Assembly: GCF_900174585.1 (NCBI RefSeq)
Contig: NZ_FWPT01000003.1
Coordinates: forward strand, 186,001-250,000
Length of the DNA: 64,000 nucleotides
Direction of reading: 5' to 3'
From: Parendozoicomonas haliclonae
Lineage (GTDB): Bacteria > Pseudomonadota > Gammaproteobacteria > Pseudomonadales > Endozoicomonadaceae
Positions 25,740 to 36,234 of the stretch are shown here, piece by piece (the stretch's first letter is position 1; each line of letters starts with the position of its first letter). The notes under the pieces are model-generated. The model worked only from the letters and a program-made list of their open reading frames with translations. It searched no databases and was not told where the DNA came from. The translations under genes and the position numbers were made by a program.

Positions 25740-26007
25740 TAGGGCGTGTTGAGGTTTTATGATCGCGCTCAGCTTTCCCGAGAGTTTTCAGGGCGAGGCG
25801 CAGCGATGAAGGAATAGTGGTTCTCTTTCAAATCGCTGCAACGACGCCATGGAAGCTCTCGGGAAAGCCCTTCGGGTGAGGCTGGAAGCCGTCCCTCGCT
25901 GCGTCAGGCTTGCTTAATGTAGGGCAACTACGATTCTCACAAGCCTTTCTAACGATGAACGGCTTCCAGTCTCACTGAGCCGCATCCTAAAACCTCAACA
26001 CGCCCTA
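25740..26007. repeat. 268-bp structured repeat, copy A (perfect terminal inverted repeats)
   Basis: The ends TAGGGCGTGTTGAGG... and ...CCTCAACACGCCCTA are perfect inverted repeats over 20 bp (21 with the C/G flank, 25739-25759 and 25988-26008). Inside are a 22-of-23-bp stem (25773-25795 with 25845-25867), an 8-bp stem GCAGCGAT/ATCGCTGC (25800-25807/25832-25839), CCCTTCGGG at 25868-25876, an 11-bp stem (25882-25892/25959-25969), AGGCTTG/CAAGCCT and GTAG-N5-CTAC. Copy B (42736-43003) has the same length and fold with compensatory differences. It has no coding frame. It lies 12 nt past the stop of the PilZ-type gene, upstream of sbcB on the same strand. Confidence 0.9.
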
Positions 26008-26019
26008 GGGAGAAATGAC

Positions 26020-26382
26020 TTATCGGAAAGAGAAATAGCCGCGTAAGGAGTCGATCAACGTATCGTAATTCACCGAGCTGGCGATAACCGTGTATCCGGA
26101 ATCAAAGCTTTCCGCGTCAATATCCGGGCGGCACCACTGACAACGGGCATCAAAGTCCACATAGCAGTTGGTTTGCAGGTCATCCGGCAACACAATGCGA
26201 AGGTGGAAAACCGTATCCGTCTGCACCCTCCAGCGGGTAATCAGCATTAAGCCGTTCCGGCTGATATTACCGATATAACCCAGCTCTCGCCCGGTCCGGC
26301 GATTATAAACCTTAAGAAAGCTGGCGAGATTATCCCTGACAAAAGGAAGGGAAACCTGAGTGAACGCTTTTTTTGACATCAC
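26020..26382 (-). CDS. PilZ-domain-like protein
   Basis: The 120-aa protein resembles a PilZ domain: RDNLASFLKVYNRRTGRELGY, then GNISRNGLMLIT, the counterpart of the usual D/NxSxxG motif, then beta strands. The canonical RxxxR loop is not clear, so c-di-GMP binding is uncertain. It has no other domain. Element A follows its stop codon directly. Confidence 0.65.
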   Translation of the reverse strand: MMSKKAFTQVSLPFVRDNLASFLKVYNRRTGRELGYIGNISRNGLMLITRWRVQTDTVFHLRIVLPDDLQTNCYVDFDARCQWCRPDIDAESFDSGYTVIASSVNYDTLIDSLRGYFSFR

Positions 26383-26482
26383 CGAAACATCCTTGCTTCA
26401 TTCGGACTGCTGCGTCACCAGAAAGCTCATTTAACTTCTGACTATTACGCATCAAAGACTCATGGCACATGAAAAGCTGTAT

Positions 26483-26520
26483 AAAAAACCTCTTTCAGTA
26501 CTTCTTAATCTGAAAGAGGC
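26483..26520 (-). terminator. Orphan minus-strand intrinsic terminator
   Basis: On the minus strand GCCTCTTTCAG, a 14-nt loop, CTGAAAGAGG, then T6. It is a classical terminator that is not preceded by an annotated coding gene, which is the main support for a small RNA here. Confidence 0.75.
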
Positions 26521-26600
26521 CAAATCACCCACCCGTACAGCGCTGTGACTCTCGAACCCCCACAGTGACCGGGTACTTCGGTTACTTCATTATCCAGACT
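26483..26600 (-). ncRNA. Candidate small RNA ending in an intrinsic terminator
   Basis: Read on the minus strand, a stem ACCCG...CGGGT encloses CTGTG...CACAG with the loop GGGGTTCGAGAGT (about 26534-26573), and the terminator at 26483-26520 follows. No coding frame uses that terminator: the next minus-strand gene upstream is absent for over 300 bp. The 5' end is not defined; 26600 is a guess. I could not match it to 6S, SRP, RNase P, tmRNA or Rsm RNAs. Confidence 0.35.
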
Positions 26601-26833
26601 AGAGCAGCCAGAATTGCCCCACTTAAAACCCTTTCCTCTTAATTTCGGAATATTGATTCCAACCGCGTTTTTAACCTGAGATTTGGATATAAGACAGAAG
26701 GCAATCTATCGCCGAAAGGTGTATTTGCTCATTATCATGACTGCCCCGTCATAAGGCCCAAAGCTTATACGACAGAAGATGTTATCATCCCGTCAGCCCC
26801 GAAAAATAATAAGCCCCACTCAGGGAGGATCGG

Positions 26834-27685
26834 ATGCCAAGGGTTAGAAACTTTTTCCGCCAGCGTACCTTGCCACTGCTGATGGTCAGCATCTTTCTGA
26901 CGGCCTGTACCGTCACCCCCGTTTATATGGCCGAGCTGGGCACCCGAGAGTTTGCTCGCCATGAAGACCTGAAGGGCAAGCTCAGTAATGCCATTATCGA
27001 TGAAGAGGGGGATATGCTGACGCTGTCTGTTCGCGCTGTGGCCGAAGGTCGCACCCAGGAAGCCGAACAGTTTTATCTGCAGGGTTACCAGAACCCCAAC
27101 TTTGGCCCGGAAATCAAGGCCATTGCCCTGCACCAGATCGCCATGATCTACAAAAGCAGCTACAACGCTGACAGGGATTACCAGAAAGCGATCAACTACC
27201 TCAACAGGATCGTCAATGAATTCCCGCAATCCCGGGGAGCGGAATATGCCCAGGTTCAGATAGCAAAGATCAAAACCCTGCAGGCCAATCCAATCAGCCT
27301 GACACCGGCGGAGAAGCTGGCAGAATGGGAGCTGACCGCCGTCAATCTCCAGTCAAAGTACGATCAGCTTGATCAGGATATGAACCCTTTGTCACGCCGT
27401 GCCGTGGTGAAGAACCGTACAGCTGAAGCCCTTGAGCTGTACACCCTCGTCTACAACGAGTCCGGCATGCCTGCCGACTTCCGTGCCGCAGCGCTCTATC
27501 AGAAAGCGTTGATTCTGGTGAACCGGGAGGAATCCGGCCCCAATGATCGCCATGTTGCCCTGTTAACGCTAAGGCAGATTATCAGCGAATTTCCCAAGAC
27601 CCGGTATCGGAAAGGGGTAGAACGTCATATCAATGATCTGCTCAACAGGGATCGGGAGACCCTGAAGAGCAGCCAGCAAGGTTAA
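26834..27685 (+). CDS. TPR-like lipoprotein of unknown function
   Basis: The 283-aa protein has a lipoprotein signal with FLTAC (Cys25). The rest is helical repeats with TPR/Sel1 character: AVAEGRTQEAEQFYLQGYQ, KAINYLNRIVNEFPQSRGAE, LLTLRQIISEFPKTRYRKG. The FPQSxxAExAxxxI pattern recalls BamD/YbgF-type repeats, though BamD itself is shorter and differently arranged. It is probably an outer-membrane periplasmic-side scaffold. It is convergent with dnaE, 21 nt apart. Confidence 0.75.
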   Translation: MPRVRNFFRQRTLPLLMVSIFLTACTVTPVYMAELGTREFARHEDLKGKLSNAIIDEEGDMLTLSVRAVAEGRTQEAEQFYLQGYQNPNFGPEIKAIALHQIAMIYKSSYNADRDYQKAINYLNRIVNEFPQSRGAEYAQVQIAKIKTLQANPISLTPAEKLAEWELTAVNLQSKYDQLDQDMNPLSRRAVVKNRTAEALELYTLVYNESGMPADFRAAALYQKALILVNREESGPNDRHVALLTLRQIISEFPKTRYRKGVERHINDLLNRDRETLKSSQQG

Positions 27686-27706
27686 ACCAAAGCCTCAAGG
27701 TGCTGA

Positions 27707-30700
27707 TCAGTGGTATAGCACCTTGACCCGCTCCTTACCGTAGCGATCCTTCAGCAACTGCACCAGCTCGTCAGCCGGGCTGATCGACCACTGTTCACCC
27801 AGCTGGATACGCCCTCGGGCATCTTCCTTCTCAAACTGGATAGCCACAGGAATGGTTCCCCGGTGATCACCCAGCAGGCGCTGCAATTCCTGAGTGTACT
27901 GGCCGCGACAGTCAGCCACATCCATCCCCACTTCCAGCTCTTTCACATATTGGGTACGGGCTTCTACCAGACTCAAGACCCGGCGGGCATTGGCTTTCAG
28001 AGAGCCTGAGTAGTCATCAAAGCTGACCTCACCCTCGACCACCACCAGAGTATCTTTTACCAGCAGGTGTTGATGCTTCTGGAAAGCTTCCGCAAAAACA
28101 GAGACCTCAACCCGGCCACTACGATCATCCAGAGTCAGGAAGCCCATCTTGTCGCCGCGCTTGTTTTTCATCACCCGCATATTGACAATCAGGCCGGCAA
28201 TATTGATGGTGTCCCGAGCCGGTTGCAGATCAGTAATCCGGTTACGGACAAAATGCCGTATCTCGTGTTCATACTCATCGATCGGATGACCGGTCAGATA
28301 GAGACCCAGAGTCTCCTTTTCACCACGCAGACGCTCTTTATCCGGCCACTCACGAGCGCCCATATATTTCTCATAAGGATTCTCATCTTCGGCTGGCGCC
28401 AGGCCGCCGAACAGATCACCCAGACCACCGGCCTCGCTTCGCGCTGATTGTTCAGCCGCCTTGACAGCCTCTTCCATAGAGGCATCCAGAATAGAGCGAT
28501 TCTGATTGAGCTTCTTCATACCCGGGCAAGGCCCCAGCTTATCGAAGGCACCGGAGCGAATCAAAGCTTCCAGGCAACGTTTGTTGACCTTCTTGCTGTC
28601 AATACGGGCACAGAAATCAAACAAATCTTTGAAGTCCCCCCCCTCTTTCCGCGCAGCAACGATGGCATTGATCGGACCTTCACCCACACCTTTGATGGCA
28701 CCCAGACCATAAACAATCTGGCCATCGTCGTTGACATCGAAAAGATAATCACCGCTGTTCACATCCGGCGGCATCACCGCCAGTTTCATATTACGGCACT
28801 CTTCGATCAGAGTAACGACCTTGTCGGTGTTCTGCATATCCGACGACATAACCGCCGCCATAAACTCGGCCGGGAAGTATTTCTTCAGCCACAGCGTATG
28901 GTAGGAAACCAGAGCGTAAGCCGCAGAGTGGGACTTGTTAAAACCGTAACCCGCGAACTTTTCCACCAGGTCGAAGATCTTCATGGCCAGCTCGCCATCA
29001 ATCCCCTGAGCGACCGCACCGGCTTCAAAACCGGCCCGCTGCTTGGCCATCTCTTCCGGCTTTTTCTTACCCATGGCCCGGCGGAGCATATCCGCGCCAC
29101 CCAGCGTATAACCGGCAAGCACCTGAGCAATCTGCATAACCTGTTCCTGATACAGGATAATGCCGTAGGTCGGCTGCAGAATCGGCTTCAGCCACTCGTG
29201 CTGCCACTGCACATCCGGGTAGGAAATTTCCTCCCGACCATGCTTACGGTTGATGAAGTTGTCCACCATGCCCGACTGCAGCGGCCCCGGACGGAACAGG
29301 GCCACAAGTGCGATAATATCTTCAAAACAGTCTGGCTGAAGGCGCTTAATCAAGTCCTTCATACCGCGAGATTCCAACTGGAATACTGCAGTTGTTTCTG
29401 CGGCTTTCAGCAGGTTGTAGGCGCCCGGATCTTCCAGGTTGATCTGCATAATATCGATCGGCTCTTTCCCTTCCTTTTGCAGGCGGGGATTAATCATCTT
29501 GAGCGCCCAATCGATAATGGTAAGAGTCCGCAGGCCAAGAAAGTCAAACTTCACCAGACCCGCGTATTCCACATCGTTCTTGTCATACTGGGTTACAAGA
29601 CCCTGACCGTTTTCATCACAGTAGAGCGGTGAGAAATCACTCAGCTTGGTCGGGGCAATAACCACACCACCGGCATGCTTACCGACATTTCGGGTAATCC
29701 CTTCGAGCTTGAGAGCCATCTCCCAGACTTCCCGGGCATCCTCATCATTCTCAAGAAATTCACGCAGCGGTTCTTCCTGATCGTAGGCCTTATTCAAAGT
29801 CATACCGACTTCAAACGGAATCATCTTGGAGAGCTTGTCGGCCATACCATAGGACTTACCCATCACCCGGGCTACGTCCTTAACCACACCCTTGGCCGCC
29901 ATGGTTCCGAAGGTAATAATCTGGGAAACCGCCTGACGACCATAAGTACGTCCGACATAGTCGATAACCTTGTCCCGGTTCTCCATACAGAAGTCGACGT
30001 CAAAGTCGGGCATGGATACCCGTTCCGGGTTCAGGAATCGCTCAAACAGCAAATCATATTGCAGAGGATCGAGGTCGGTAATTTTCTGCACATAAGCCAC
30101 AAGGGAACCGGCACCGGAACCACGACCTGGACCCACCGGGATACCGTTATTCTTCGCCCATTGGATAAAGTCCATTACGATCAGGAAGTAACCCGGGAAT
30201 CCCATCTGGAGAATAATATCCAGCTCAAATTCCAGACGGTCGTCGTAGACTTTGCGCTTTTCCTGATAGTCCGGATCATTCTTATCAAGAATCAACTCCA
30301 GACGCTCATCCAGACCTTTTTTGGAGAAATCCCGGAAATACTCGTCCATGGTCATACCTTCCGGCACCGGGAAGTTCGGAAGGAAGTACTCACCAAGAGG
30401 AACATGAACACTGCAGCGCTTGGCAATCTCAACCGTATTGGCAATGGCTTCCGGAATATCGGCGAACAGTTCAGCCATCTCATCTGCTGACTTCAAATAC
30501 TGCTCTTCAGAATAATTTTTTGGACGACGAGGGTCGTCGAGTGTGCGGCTTTCACCAATACAGACTCGCGCCTCATGGGCTTCAAAGTCATCACGGGTCA
30601 GAAACATCACATCATTGGTGGCCACCACCGGCACATCCATGCGTACAGCCAGATTCACAGCTGCATGAATATAATCTTCTTCCGCCGGACGATTGGTGCG

Positions 30701-31216
30701 CTGAAGTTCAAGATAGAAACGGTCACCAAACGCCTGCAGCCAATCCTGCATCAGCTTGTCAGCCAAGCCTTTATTATTGCCCAGCAACGCCTGACCGATT
30801 TCACCACGACGCCCACCGGACAGGGCAATCAACCCTTCGCTTTTGGCAAATACCCATTCACGCTTAACAATGGCCCGACCCTGATGCTGGTTTAACTGGA
30901 AACTGTCGGAAATCAGCTCCATCAGGTTTTTATAACCCTTGGTGGTCATACACAGCAGCACCAGCTGGGTTGGCGGCTCGCCCGCAATCGGGTTCTCCAG
31001 CCAGATATCACAACCACAGATTGGCTTGAGCCCCGCATATTGTGCGCCCTGATAAAAACGCACCAGCGAGCACATATTGGCCTGGTCTGTGACTGCAATC
31101 GCAGGCATCTCCATCTTGGCGACAGCACCGATCAAAGGCTTGATCCGGACAAGGCTGTCGATCAGGGAGAATTCACTGTGAACTCGCAGGTGAACAAACT
31201 GGGCGGGATGGGACAT
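27707..31216 (-). CDS. dnaE: DNA polymerase III alpha subunit
   Basis: The replicative polymerase, 1169 aa from the chosen start (E. coli 1160). It has an N-terminal PHP domain ([16 protein letters not shown]), the polymerase palm with PDFDVDF (catalytic Asp pair), [15 protein letters not shown], HhH and OB-fold regions ([20 protein letters not shown]) and a C-terminal tau-binding part. ATG 31216 gives [14 protein letters not shown], parallel to E. coli [13 protein letters not shown]. An upstream ATG at 31255 adds 13 residues without family support. It follows rnhB in the conserved lpx-rnhB-dnaE order. Confidence 0.97.
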   Translation of the reverse strand: MSHPAQFVHLRVHSEFSLIDSLVRIKPLIGAVAKMEMPAIAVTDQANMCSLVRFYQGAQYAGLKPICGCDIWLENPIAGEPPTQLVLLCMTTKGYKNLMELISDSFQLNQHQGRAIVKREWVFAKSEGLIALSGGRRGEIGQALLGNNKGLADKLMQDWLQAFGDRFYLELQRTNRPAEEDYIHAAVNLAVRMDVPVVATNDVMFLTRDDFEAHEARVCIGESRTLDDPRRPKNYSEEQYLKSADEMAELFADIPEAIANTVEIAKRCSVHVPLGEYFLPNFPVPEGMTMDEYFRDFSKKGLDERLELILDKNDPDYQEKRKVYDDRLEFELDIILQMGFPGYFLIVMDFIQWAKNNGIPVGPGRGSGAGSLVAYVQKITDLDPLQYDLLFERFLNPERVSMPDFDVDFCMENRDKVIDYVGRTYGRQAVSQIITFGTMAAKGVVKDVARVMGKSYGMADKLSKMIPFEVGMTLNKAYDQEEPLREFLENDEDAREVWEMALKLEGITRNVGKHAGGVVIAPTKLSDFSPLYCDENGQGLVTQYDKNDVEYAGLVKFDFLGLRTLTIIDWALKMINPRLQKEGKEPIDIMQINLEDPGAYNLLKAAETTAVFQLESRGMKDLIKRLQPDCFEDIIALVALFRPGPLQSGMVDNFINRKHGREEISYPDVQWQHEWLKPILQPTYGIILYQEQVMQIAQVLAGYTLGGADMLRRAMGKKKPEEMAKQRAGFEAGAVAQGIDGELAMKIFDLVEKFAGYGFNKSHSAAYALVSYHTLWLKKYFPAEFMAAVMSSDMQNTDKVVTLIEECRNMKLAVMPPDVNSGDYLFDVNDDGQIVYGLGAIKGVGEGPINAIVAARKEGGDFKDLFDFCARIDSKKVNKRCLEALIRSGAFDKLGPCPGMKKLNQNRSILDASMEEAVKAAEQSARSEAGGLGDLFGGLAPAEDENPYEKYMGAREWPDKERLRGEKETLGLYLTGHPIDEYEHEIRHFVRNRITDLQPARDTINIAGLIVNMRVMKNKRGDKMGFLTLDDRSGRVEVSVFAEAFQKHQHLLVKDTLVVVEGEVSFDDYSGSLKANARRVLSLVEARTQYVKELEVGMDVADCRGQYTQELQRLLGDHRGTIPVAIQFEKEDARGRIQLGEQWSISPADELVQLLKDRYGKERVKVLYH

Positions 31217-31313
31217 GAAGCGCTCGATATGATTAACCGGTATCCGGCTAATCATACCAGCTGCGCTGAAAGATTCGCACTGTTAGCGCACGATAAGAGG
31301 TGAAGATGAGAGC

Positions 31314-31940
31314 TTAAACAATGGTATCCGGAGTCAGGCAGTCACGAACCGGTTTGAAGGAACGCCGATGGATTGGGGTCACTCCGAGCTTCTGTAAAGC
31401 TTCCATATGTGCTTTGGTCGGGTAGCCTTTATGTCCGGCAATGCCATAACCGGGATAGAGCTTATCCAGCTCTTCCATTTCACGGTCACGAGTCACCTTG
31501 GCCAGGATTGAAGCGGCAGAAATCTCGGCGATACGACCATCACCTTTCACTTCGGCACGGGCGCGACAGCCAAAGTCCGGCGTACGGTTACCATCAACCA
31601 GAACCAGCGTTGGCTTGATATGCAGACCAGCAACAGCACGCTGCATGGCCAGCATGGTAGCCTGCAGAATATTCAGCTGATCAATCTCTTCCACTTCGCA
31701 GCGACCAAGAGACCAACTCAACGCCTTCTCTTTAATCTCTTCAAACAAAAGATCACGCTTCTTTTCGCTGAGCTTTTTGGAGTCATTCAAACCGAGAATC
31801 GGACGATTAGGATCAAGGATGACGGCGGCCGTCACCACTGCACCACATAAAGGCCCGCGACCGACTTCATCGACTCCGGCAATGATCTCCCGCTCAGGGA
31901 CGGGCTCCGCAAACAAGCCACCTTGTTGCCACTCACTCAC
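31314..31940 (-). CDS. rnhB: Ribonuclease HII
   Basis: The 208-aa enzyme removes ribonucleotides embedded in DNA. It has the catalytic DEVGRGP motif ([20 protein letters not shown]), [12 protein letters not shown], and LVDGNRTP with the third Asp. It overlaps the lpxB stop by 4 nt (31937-31940), so the two are translationally coupled. Confidence 0.96.
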   Translation of the reverse strand: MSEWQQGGLFAEPVPEREIIAGVDEVGRGPLCGAVVTAAVILDPNRPILGLNDSKKLSEKKRDLLFEEIKEKALSWSLGRCEVEEIDQLNILQATMLAMQRAVAGLHIKPTLVLVDGNRTPDFGCRARAEVKGDGRIAEISAASILAKVTRDREMEELDKLYPGYGIAGHKGYPTKAHMEALQKLGVTPIHRRSFKPVRDCLTPDTIV

Positions 31941-33118
31941 GAAGCTTTCTCCTGTTGATCGGCAATCACATTCATCACCACATCGGCAGCCTTGATACTG
32001 GCATCCTGACGCAGCTGAAGATGAATCGCTCGATAATGTTCCTGCAGCCGGCGATTATTCTCGGAGTCTTCCAAGGCCGCCAGCGTAGCTTTGGTTAAAG
32101 CCTCAACGGTCGCATCATCCTGAAGCAATTCCGGAATAATTTTTTCACCCGCCAGCAGATTAGGCAAAGACACGCTCTCAACGGTGACCAGCCTGCTCAG
32201 CAGCCAGAACGTCAAAGCATTCATCCGATAGCTGATCACCATCGGCTTTTTATGCAGAAGACCTTCCAGAGCGGCAGTCCCGGAAGCCATCAACAGAGCA
32301 TCGGATGCCGTCATAACCTCATGGGAGCAACCATCGAACAGTTGTACAGAGAGCTCATCTGGCCGTTCCTGCAAAAGCGCTTCGATCTGAGCTCGACGCT
32401 GGCTATTGGCACAGGGAACCAGAAACCGTAGACCAGGTCGCAGCTTTTGCAGCTCAGCAGCCGCATCCAGAAACAGTGGCGCCAGCTGCTTTACTTCACC
32501 ACCGCGACTACCAGGCAGTAAACCAACAACCGTATCAGCTTCATCAACACCCAGCTTCTGACGAGCTGAGGCAACATCAGGCTCCAGTGGAATCTGATTG
32601 GCTAATGGATGGCCGATAAACGTCGCTGGAACACCATACTCCTGATAGACATCCGTCTCGAACGGCAACAGGCAGAGCATATGGTCAACGCCTTCACGAA
32701 TCTTCAAGATTCGCTTACGGCGCCAGGCCCAGACAGACGGACTGACATAGTGAATGGTTTTAATACCGGCATCGTGAAGCTTACGCTCCAGCGGCAGATT
32801 AAAATCCGGCGCATCAATACCAATAAAAACAGCGGGAGGCTCAGCCAGCAGGGAATCACGCAGGGTTTTACGAATATGCAGAAGTTCTTTCAAACGCCCC
32901 AGCACTTCGACCAGCCCCATAACCGACAGACGCTCCATCGGAAACAGGGTTTCAAACCCTTCCGCAATCATCAACGGGCCACCGATGCCAACAAAGCGAG
33001 CATCGGGGCAACGCTGCTTTAATTCACGGATCAACCCTGCCCCCAGAATATCTCCGGAGGCTTCACCGGCAACCAGCGCGAAAGTCAGCGGGCTGCGTGC
33101 AGGATGTGAATCAGGCAT
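31937..33118 (-). CDS. lpxB: Lipid A disaccharide synthase
   Basis: The 393-aa GT19 glycosyltransferase joins UDP-2,3-diacylglucosamine and lipid X. Family motifs are [63 protein letters not shown] and [20 protein letters not shown]. Its ATG overlaps the stop of lpxA by one base (33118) and its end overlaps rnhB. Confidence 0.97.
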   Translation of the reverse strand: MPDSHPARSPLTFALVAGEASGDILGAGLIRELKQRCPDARFVGIGGPLMIAEGFETLFPMERLSVMGLVEVLGRLKELLHIRKTLRDSLLAEPPAVFIGIDAPDFNLPLERKLHDAGIKTIHYVSPSVWAWRRKRILKIREGVDHMLCLLPFETDVYQEYGVPATFIGHPLANQIPLEPDVASARQKLGVDEADTVVGLLPGSRGGEVKQLAPLFLDAAAELQKLRPGLRFLVPCANSQRRAQIEALLQERPDELSVQLFDGCSHEVMTASDALLMASGTAALEGLLHKKPMVISYRMNALTFWLLSRLVTVESVSLPNLLAGEKIIPELLQDDATVEALTKATLAALEDSENNRRLQEHYRAIHLQLRQDASIKAADVVMNVIADQQEKAS

Positions 33119-33888
33119 TAACGAACAATACCGCGGGTCGAACCGAGCAGGCTGCTAACAAGGACTTCAATCTGCGGAGCCTGTTCCGCCATACCCTGCA
33201 GAACCTCAACAGCTTCAGTCAGCTTCAGGTTCTGACGGTAAATCACTTTATAGGCACGACGCAGAGCACGGATAGTGTCATCACTCCAGCCACGGCGACG
33301 CATGCCTTCAAAATTCATACCATGGGCTTCAGCAGGTGAACCACTGGCCATGATATAGGCCGGAAGATCTTTGAACAGACCGGTGCCCGCAGCAGTCATA
33401 CTGCCACGACCAATACGGCAGAACTGGTGCACAGTGGTGAAACCACCAAGAATAACATCGTTATCAACAACAACATGGCCGGCCAGCGCCGTATTGTTGG
33501 CCAGAATGCAGTTGTCGCCTACCAGACAGTCATGGGCAACATGCACATAGGCCATCAGCAGGTTATTGCTGCCAATTCGGGTCAGACTATTATCCTGAAC
33601 CGTACCCCGGTGGAGAGTACAGCCTTCACGAATAATATTGTTGTCGCCAATCTCAAGGCGAGTCGGTTCGCCCCGGTATTTTTTGTCCTGGCACTCTTCA
33701 CCCACAGAAGAGAACTGGAAAATAGTATTGTTACGACCAATGGTCGTTGGCCCTTTAATGACAACGTGGGAGTGGATCTTTGTACCGGCGCCGATTTCAA
33801 CATCGGGCCCAATGGTAGTGAAAGGTCCTACCTCTACATCATCGGCCAGCCGCGCAGAGGGATGGATAACGGCACGGGAGTCGATCAA
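33118..33888 (-). CDS. lpxA: UDP-GlcNAc acyltransferase
   Basis: The 256-aa hexapeptide-repeat beta-helix enzyme starts lipid A synthesis. It has IHPSARLADDVEVGPFTTIG, QFSSVGEECQDKKYRGEPT, HVAHDCLVGDNCILANN (catalytic His region) and a C-terminal helical part ending LGSTRGIVR. The start is TTG 33888: it gives MIDSRAVIHPSA, matching E. coli MIDKSAFVHPTA, with AAGGA 9 nt upstream inside the end of fabZ. An ATG at 33912 would overlap fabZ by 22 nt and add 8 residues. Confidence 0.95.
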   Translation of the reverse strand: MIDSRAVIHPSARLADDVEVGPFTTIGPDVEIGAGTKIHSHVVIKGPTTIGRNNTIFQFSSVGEECQDKKYRGEPTRLEIGDNNIIREGCTLHRGTVQDNSLTRIGSNNLLMAYVHVAHDCLVGDNCILANNTALAGHVVVDNDVILGGFTTVHQFCRIGRGSMTAAGTGLFKDLPAYIMASGSPAEAHGMNFEGMRRRGWSDDTIRALRRAYKVIYRQNLKLTEAVEVLQGMAEQAPQIEVLVSSLLGSTRGIVR

Positions 33889-33890
33889 GG

Positions 33891-34334
33891 TCAGATTTCC
33901 TTTTTCGCACAAGTTATAACAGCAGAACTCACTATCTTACCATCAACTGAGCCCTGACAGGAAAATTTCCAGATGCCTCTTTTTTCGGCAATAAACTCGG
34001 CATGCAGATCAAGCCGGTCTCCGGGAACCACAGGCTGTCGAAAACGAACCTGATCAGCTCCGGCAAAATAATAGACGCTGTTGTCTCCGGGTTGCTTTTT
34101 GCCCATGGTAAACCCAAGCAATCCTGCCGCCTGCGCCATAGCCTCAATAATTAATACCCCGGGCATCACCGGATGTTCGGGAAAGTGACCATTAAAGAAC
34201 TCTTCATTGGCGGTGACATTTTTGTAACCGTCGATGGTATTGGCATCCAGATCAACATTCACTATGCGATCGACCAGCAACATCGGATAACGTTGCGGCA
34301 ACAAACCTCGAATATCTTCAATATCCAACTTCAT
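33891..34334 (-). CDS. fabZ: 3-hydroxyacyl-ACP dehydratase
   Basis: The 147-aa hotdog-fold dehydratase of fatty-acid synthesis has the catalytic helix [20 protein letters not shown] (His and Glu) and [11 protein letters not shown] near the start. It competes with LpxA for 3-hydroxyacyl-ACP, and the genes are adjacent, as in most gammaproteobacteria. Its last codons carry the ribosome site of lpxA. Confidence 0.96.
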   Translation of the reverse strand: MKLDIEDIRGLLPQRYPMLLVDRIVNVDLDANTIDGYKNVTANEEFFNGHFPEHPVMPGVLIIEAMAQAAGLLGFTMGKKQPGDNSVYYFAGADQVRFRQPVVPGDRLDLHAEFIAEKRGIWKFSCQGSVDGKIVSSAVITCAKKEI

Positions 34335-34359
34335 TGCGAATCACCCTCCCTAATAACAT

Positions 34360-34380
34360 AAAGCCGGCAATGCCGGCTTT
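34360..34380 (-). other. Intercistronic hairpin between lpxD and fabZ
   Basis: AAAGCCGGCA-a-TGCCGGCTTT, a 10-bp perfect stem 25 nt after the lpxD stop. The sequence after it on the minus strand is ATGTTATTAG, not a good U-tract, so partial attenuation or mRNA stabilisation is likelier than full termination. Confidence 0.5.
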
Positions 34381-34405
34381 ATGCGTCCTGAATACCATGA
34401 AACAG

Positions 34406-35443
34406 TCAGCTGTTCTGGTCAACAGCCTTTTCCAATGCTTTCAGGCGACGAGCCATATCATCCAGCTGACGGAAGCGAACGGTATTCTTCCGCCACTCCT
34501 TCACCGGCATGGTACCAATACCCGCCGAAGACCATTCACCAGCGCTGGTGATGGACTTGGTAATCATCGCCATACCGGCAATATGTACATTGTCGGCAAT
34601 GGTCAGATGCCCGGCCAGACCAGAACCACCGGCAATGGTACAGCCACTGCCAATTTTGGTGCTGCCAGAAATACCCACATTGGCAGCAATCGCCGTGTTT
34701 TTGCCAATTTCAACGTTATGAGCAATCTGGATCAGGTTATCCAGCTTCACCCCATCGGCAATCACAGTATTACCGAGCGCACCACGGTCAATCGTGGTAT
34801 TGGCGCCGATTTCCACATCATTACCAACAACGACACCACCGAGCTGGGCGATCTTTACCCACTCACCGGCGGCACGGGCAAAACCAAAGCCGTCGGAACC
34901 AAGCACTGCGCCAGAGTGGATAATGCAACGCTCACCAACACTGACACCATGACACAGAGTCACATTACCCTTGAGTACAGTACCCTTACCTACCCGACTG
35001 TCACGGCCGACAAAACAGTTGCCCAGCAGACGGGCTCCCGCTTCAATAACAGCACCATCCTCAACAACGCTGCATGGGCCAACCCAGGCCTGTGGATCGA
35101 CTGTCGCGGTTTCGGCAACCACTGCTGATGCATGCACACCAACCTGCTCACCATCACCTGCCTCAAACAACCGGCTGGCCTTGGCAAAACCAAGATAAGG
35201 ATTCGCCATCACCAGAGCCTGGCCGGAGAACTTTTCCGCCATATCCGGCGTCAGCATGACCGCACCGGCTTTGGTTTCCGAGAGATACTTTTCATAGGCC
35301 GGATTGGCCAGAAAGGACAACTGCCCCTCGGTCGCATCCTGCAAGGTCGATAACCCCGAAATGACGCAATCAGGGTTACCCTTGATCTCCGCCTGTAAGA
35401 ATTCTGCCAGTTCCGACAGAGTGTACTGCTTTACAGAAATCAT
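34406..35443 (-). CDS. lpxD: UDP-3-O-acylglucosamine N-acyltransferase
   Basis: The 345-aa third enzyme of lipid A synthesis. It has an N-terminal uridine-binding domain (SFLANPAYEKYLSETKAGAV), a left-handed beta-helix with hexapeptide repeats, IAHNVEIGKNTAIAANVGIS with the catalytic His, GGSGLAGHLTI, and a C-terminal helix. It lies 22 nt after skp in the bamA-skp-lpxD-fabZ order. Confidence 0.96.
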   Translation of the reverse strand: MISVKQYTLSELAEFLQAEIKGNPDCVISGLSTLQDATEGQLSFLANPAYEKYLSETKAGAVMLTPDMAEKFSGQALVMANPYLGFAKASRLFEAGDGEQVGVHASAVVAETATVDPQAWVGPCSVVEDGAVIEAGARLLGNCFVGRDSRVGKGTVLKGNVTLCHGVSVGERCIIHSGAVLGSDGFGFARAAGEWVKIAQLGGVVVGNDVEIGANTTIDRGALGNTVIADGVKLDNLIQIAHNVEIGKNTAIAANVGISGSTKIGSGCTIAGGSGLAGHLTIADNVHIAGMAMITKSITSAGEWSSAGIGTMPVKEWRKNTVRFRQLDDMARRLKALEKAVDQNS

Positions 35444-35465
35444 CAGTTATTTCATCACCCGCAGC

Positions 35466-35969
35466 TTACTTAGCCAGAGTATTCAGCTTTTCAATGACTT
35501 TGGCGGTCACATCAAGACCTGGCTTGACGTAGCTTACGGTACGGGCATCAACAACCACTTCATAACCACCCTGCTCGGCTACGCTGGCAATGGCCTGCTG
35601 CAGCTTTGGTCCAAGACGGGACAGTTCAGCCTGTTCAGCCTGAGCCATTTCCTGCTCCAACGCACGGCCCTGATACTGGTAATCTTCCTGCTTGCGACGA
35701 ATCTCTACCTGTACCTTGGAACGCTCGGCTTCGCTCATGGTCGCCGCATCACGCTCATAGTTGGTGATAGAGGTACGGATCTCATCTTCCAGCTTTTTCA
35801 GGTTATTTCTCTGGGTAGAGAACTTTTCCTGAGACTTCTTCATAAAAGCCTTGGCCGGTGCAGATTCCGCCAGAGCTTTCTGCATATTAACCACAGCCAT
35901 GCCCGCAGCATGGGACAAAGGTGCCGCCAGTGCCAGTGCCACAACAGCTGCTTTCAAGCCTGTTTTCAT
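35466..35969 (-). CDS. skp: Periplasmic chaperone, Skp/OmpH family
   Basis: The 167-aa protein has a cleavable signal peptide ending LSHAAG. A short beta part (MAVVNMQKAL) and a long charged helical hairpin (FSTQRNNLKKLEDEIRTSIT ... IRRKQEDYQYQGRALEQEMA) make the tentacles of the Skp trimer, and it ends with the conserved YEVVVDARTVSYVKPGLDVT. It carries unfolded outer-membrane proteins to BamA. ATG 35969 is preceded by GAGAAG; a TTG at 35984 would add five residues. Confidence 0.93.
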   Translation of the reverse strand: MKTGLKAAVVALALAAPLSHAAGMAVVNMQKALAESAPAKAFMKKSQEKFSTQRNNLKKLEDEIRTSITNYERDAATMSEAERSKVQVEIRRKQEDYQYQGRALEQEMAQAEQAELSRLGPKLQQAIASVAEQGGYEVVVDARTVSYVKPGLDVTAKVIEKLNTLAK

Positions 35970-36155
35970 AGTTGAACTTCTCAAGCCTACACTCCTGCAA
36001 ATTACTGAAAGATTCCGTATTGATTATGCTTCGCTATCCCGGCTTATCTGCCCAGCAGGCGAGTCGTTACCACGATCTCGAACATATCAGAGACCTTTTT
36101 ATAAGGCAGTTATGGGAGTAATACAACCGCAGACTACCCAGCCGCCCAAATAAAG

Positions 36156-36182
36156 AAGGGGGCAAGTGATACTTGCCCCCTT
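36156..36182 (-). terminator. Hairpin between bamA and skp
   Basis: AAGGGGGCAAGT, TGA/ATC loop, ACTTGCCCCCTT: a perfect 12-bp stem about 50 nt past the bamA stop, followed on the minus strand by CTTTATTTGGG. It is probably a partial terminator that sets the bamA:skp ratio; skp starts about 190 nt later and may also have its own promoter. Confidence 0.65.
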
Positions 36183-36234
36183 CGTGTCAGGCCATTTCAG
36201 ACCCGGATTTGTTGCTTGTTTTGTAACCAGCCGA

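Larger units (their letters stand above)
26383..26833. other. 451-bp intergenic region with a probable minus-strand RNA
   Basis: There is no coding frame of interest. The region holds the minus-strand terminator at 26483-26520 and a candidate small RNA above it, described separately. The plus-strand promoter of the lipoprotein gene must lie near 26700-26810; the AGGGAGG ribosome site is at 26822-26828. Confidence 0.5.

Noticed and set aside
26540-26575. Possible tRNA (TTCGA in a loop, minus strand)
   Set aside because: The GGGGTTCGAGAGT loop is closed by CTGTG/CACAG, not by a 5-bp T-stem with a 7-nt loop, and there is no acceptor stem, anticodon arm or CCA end.
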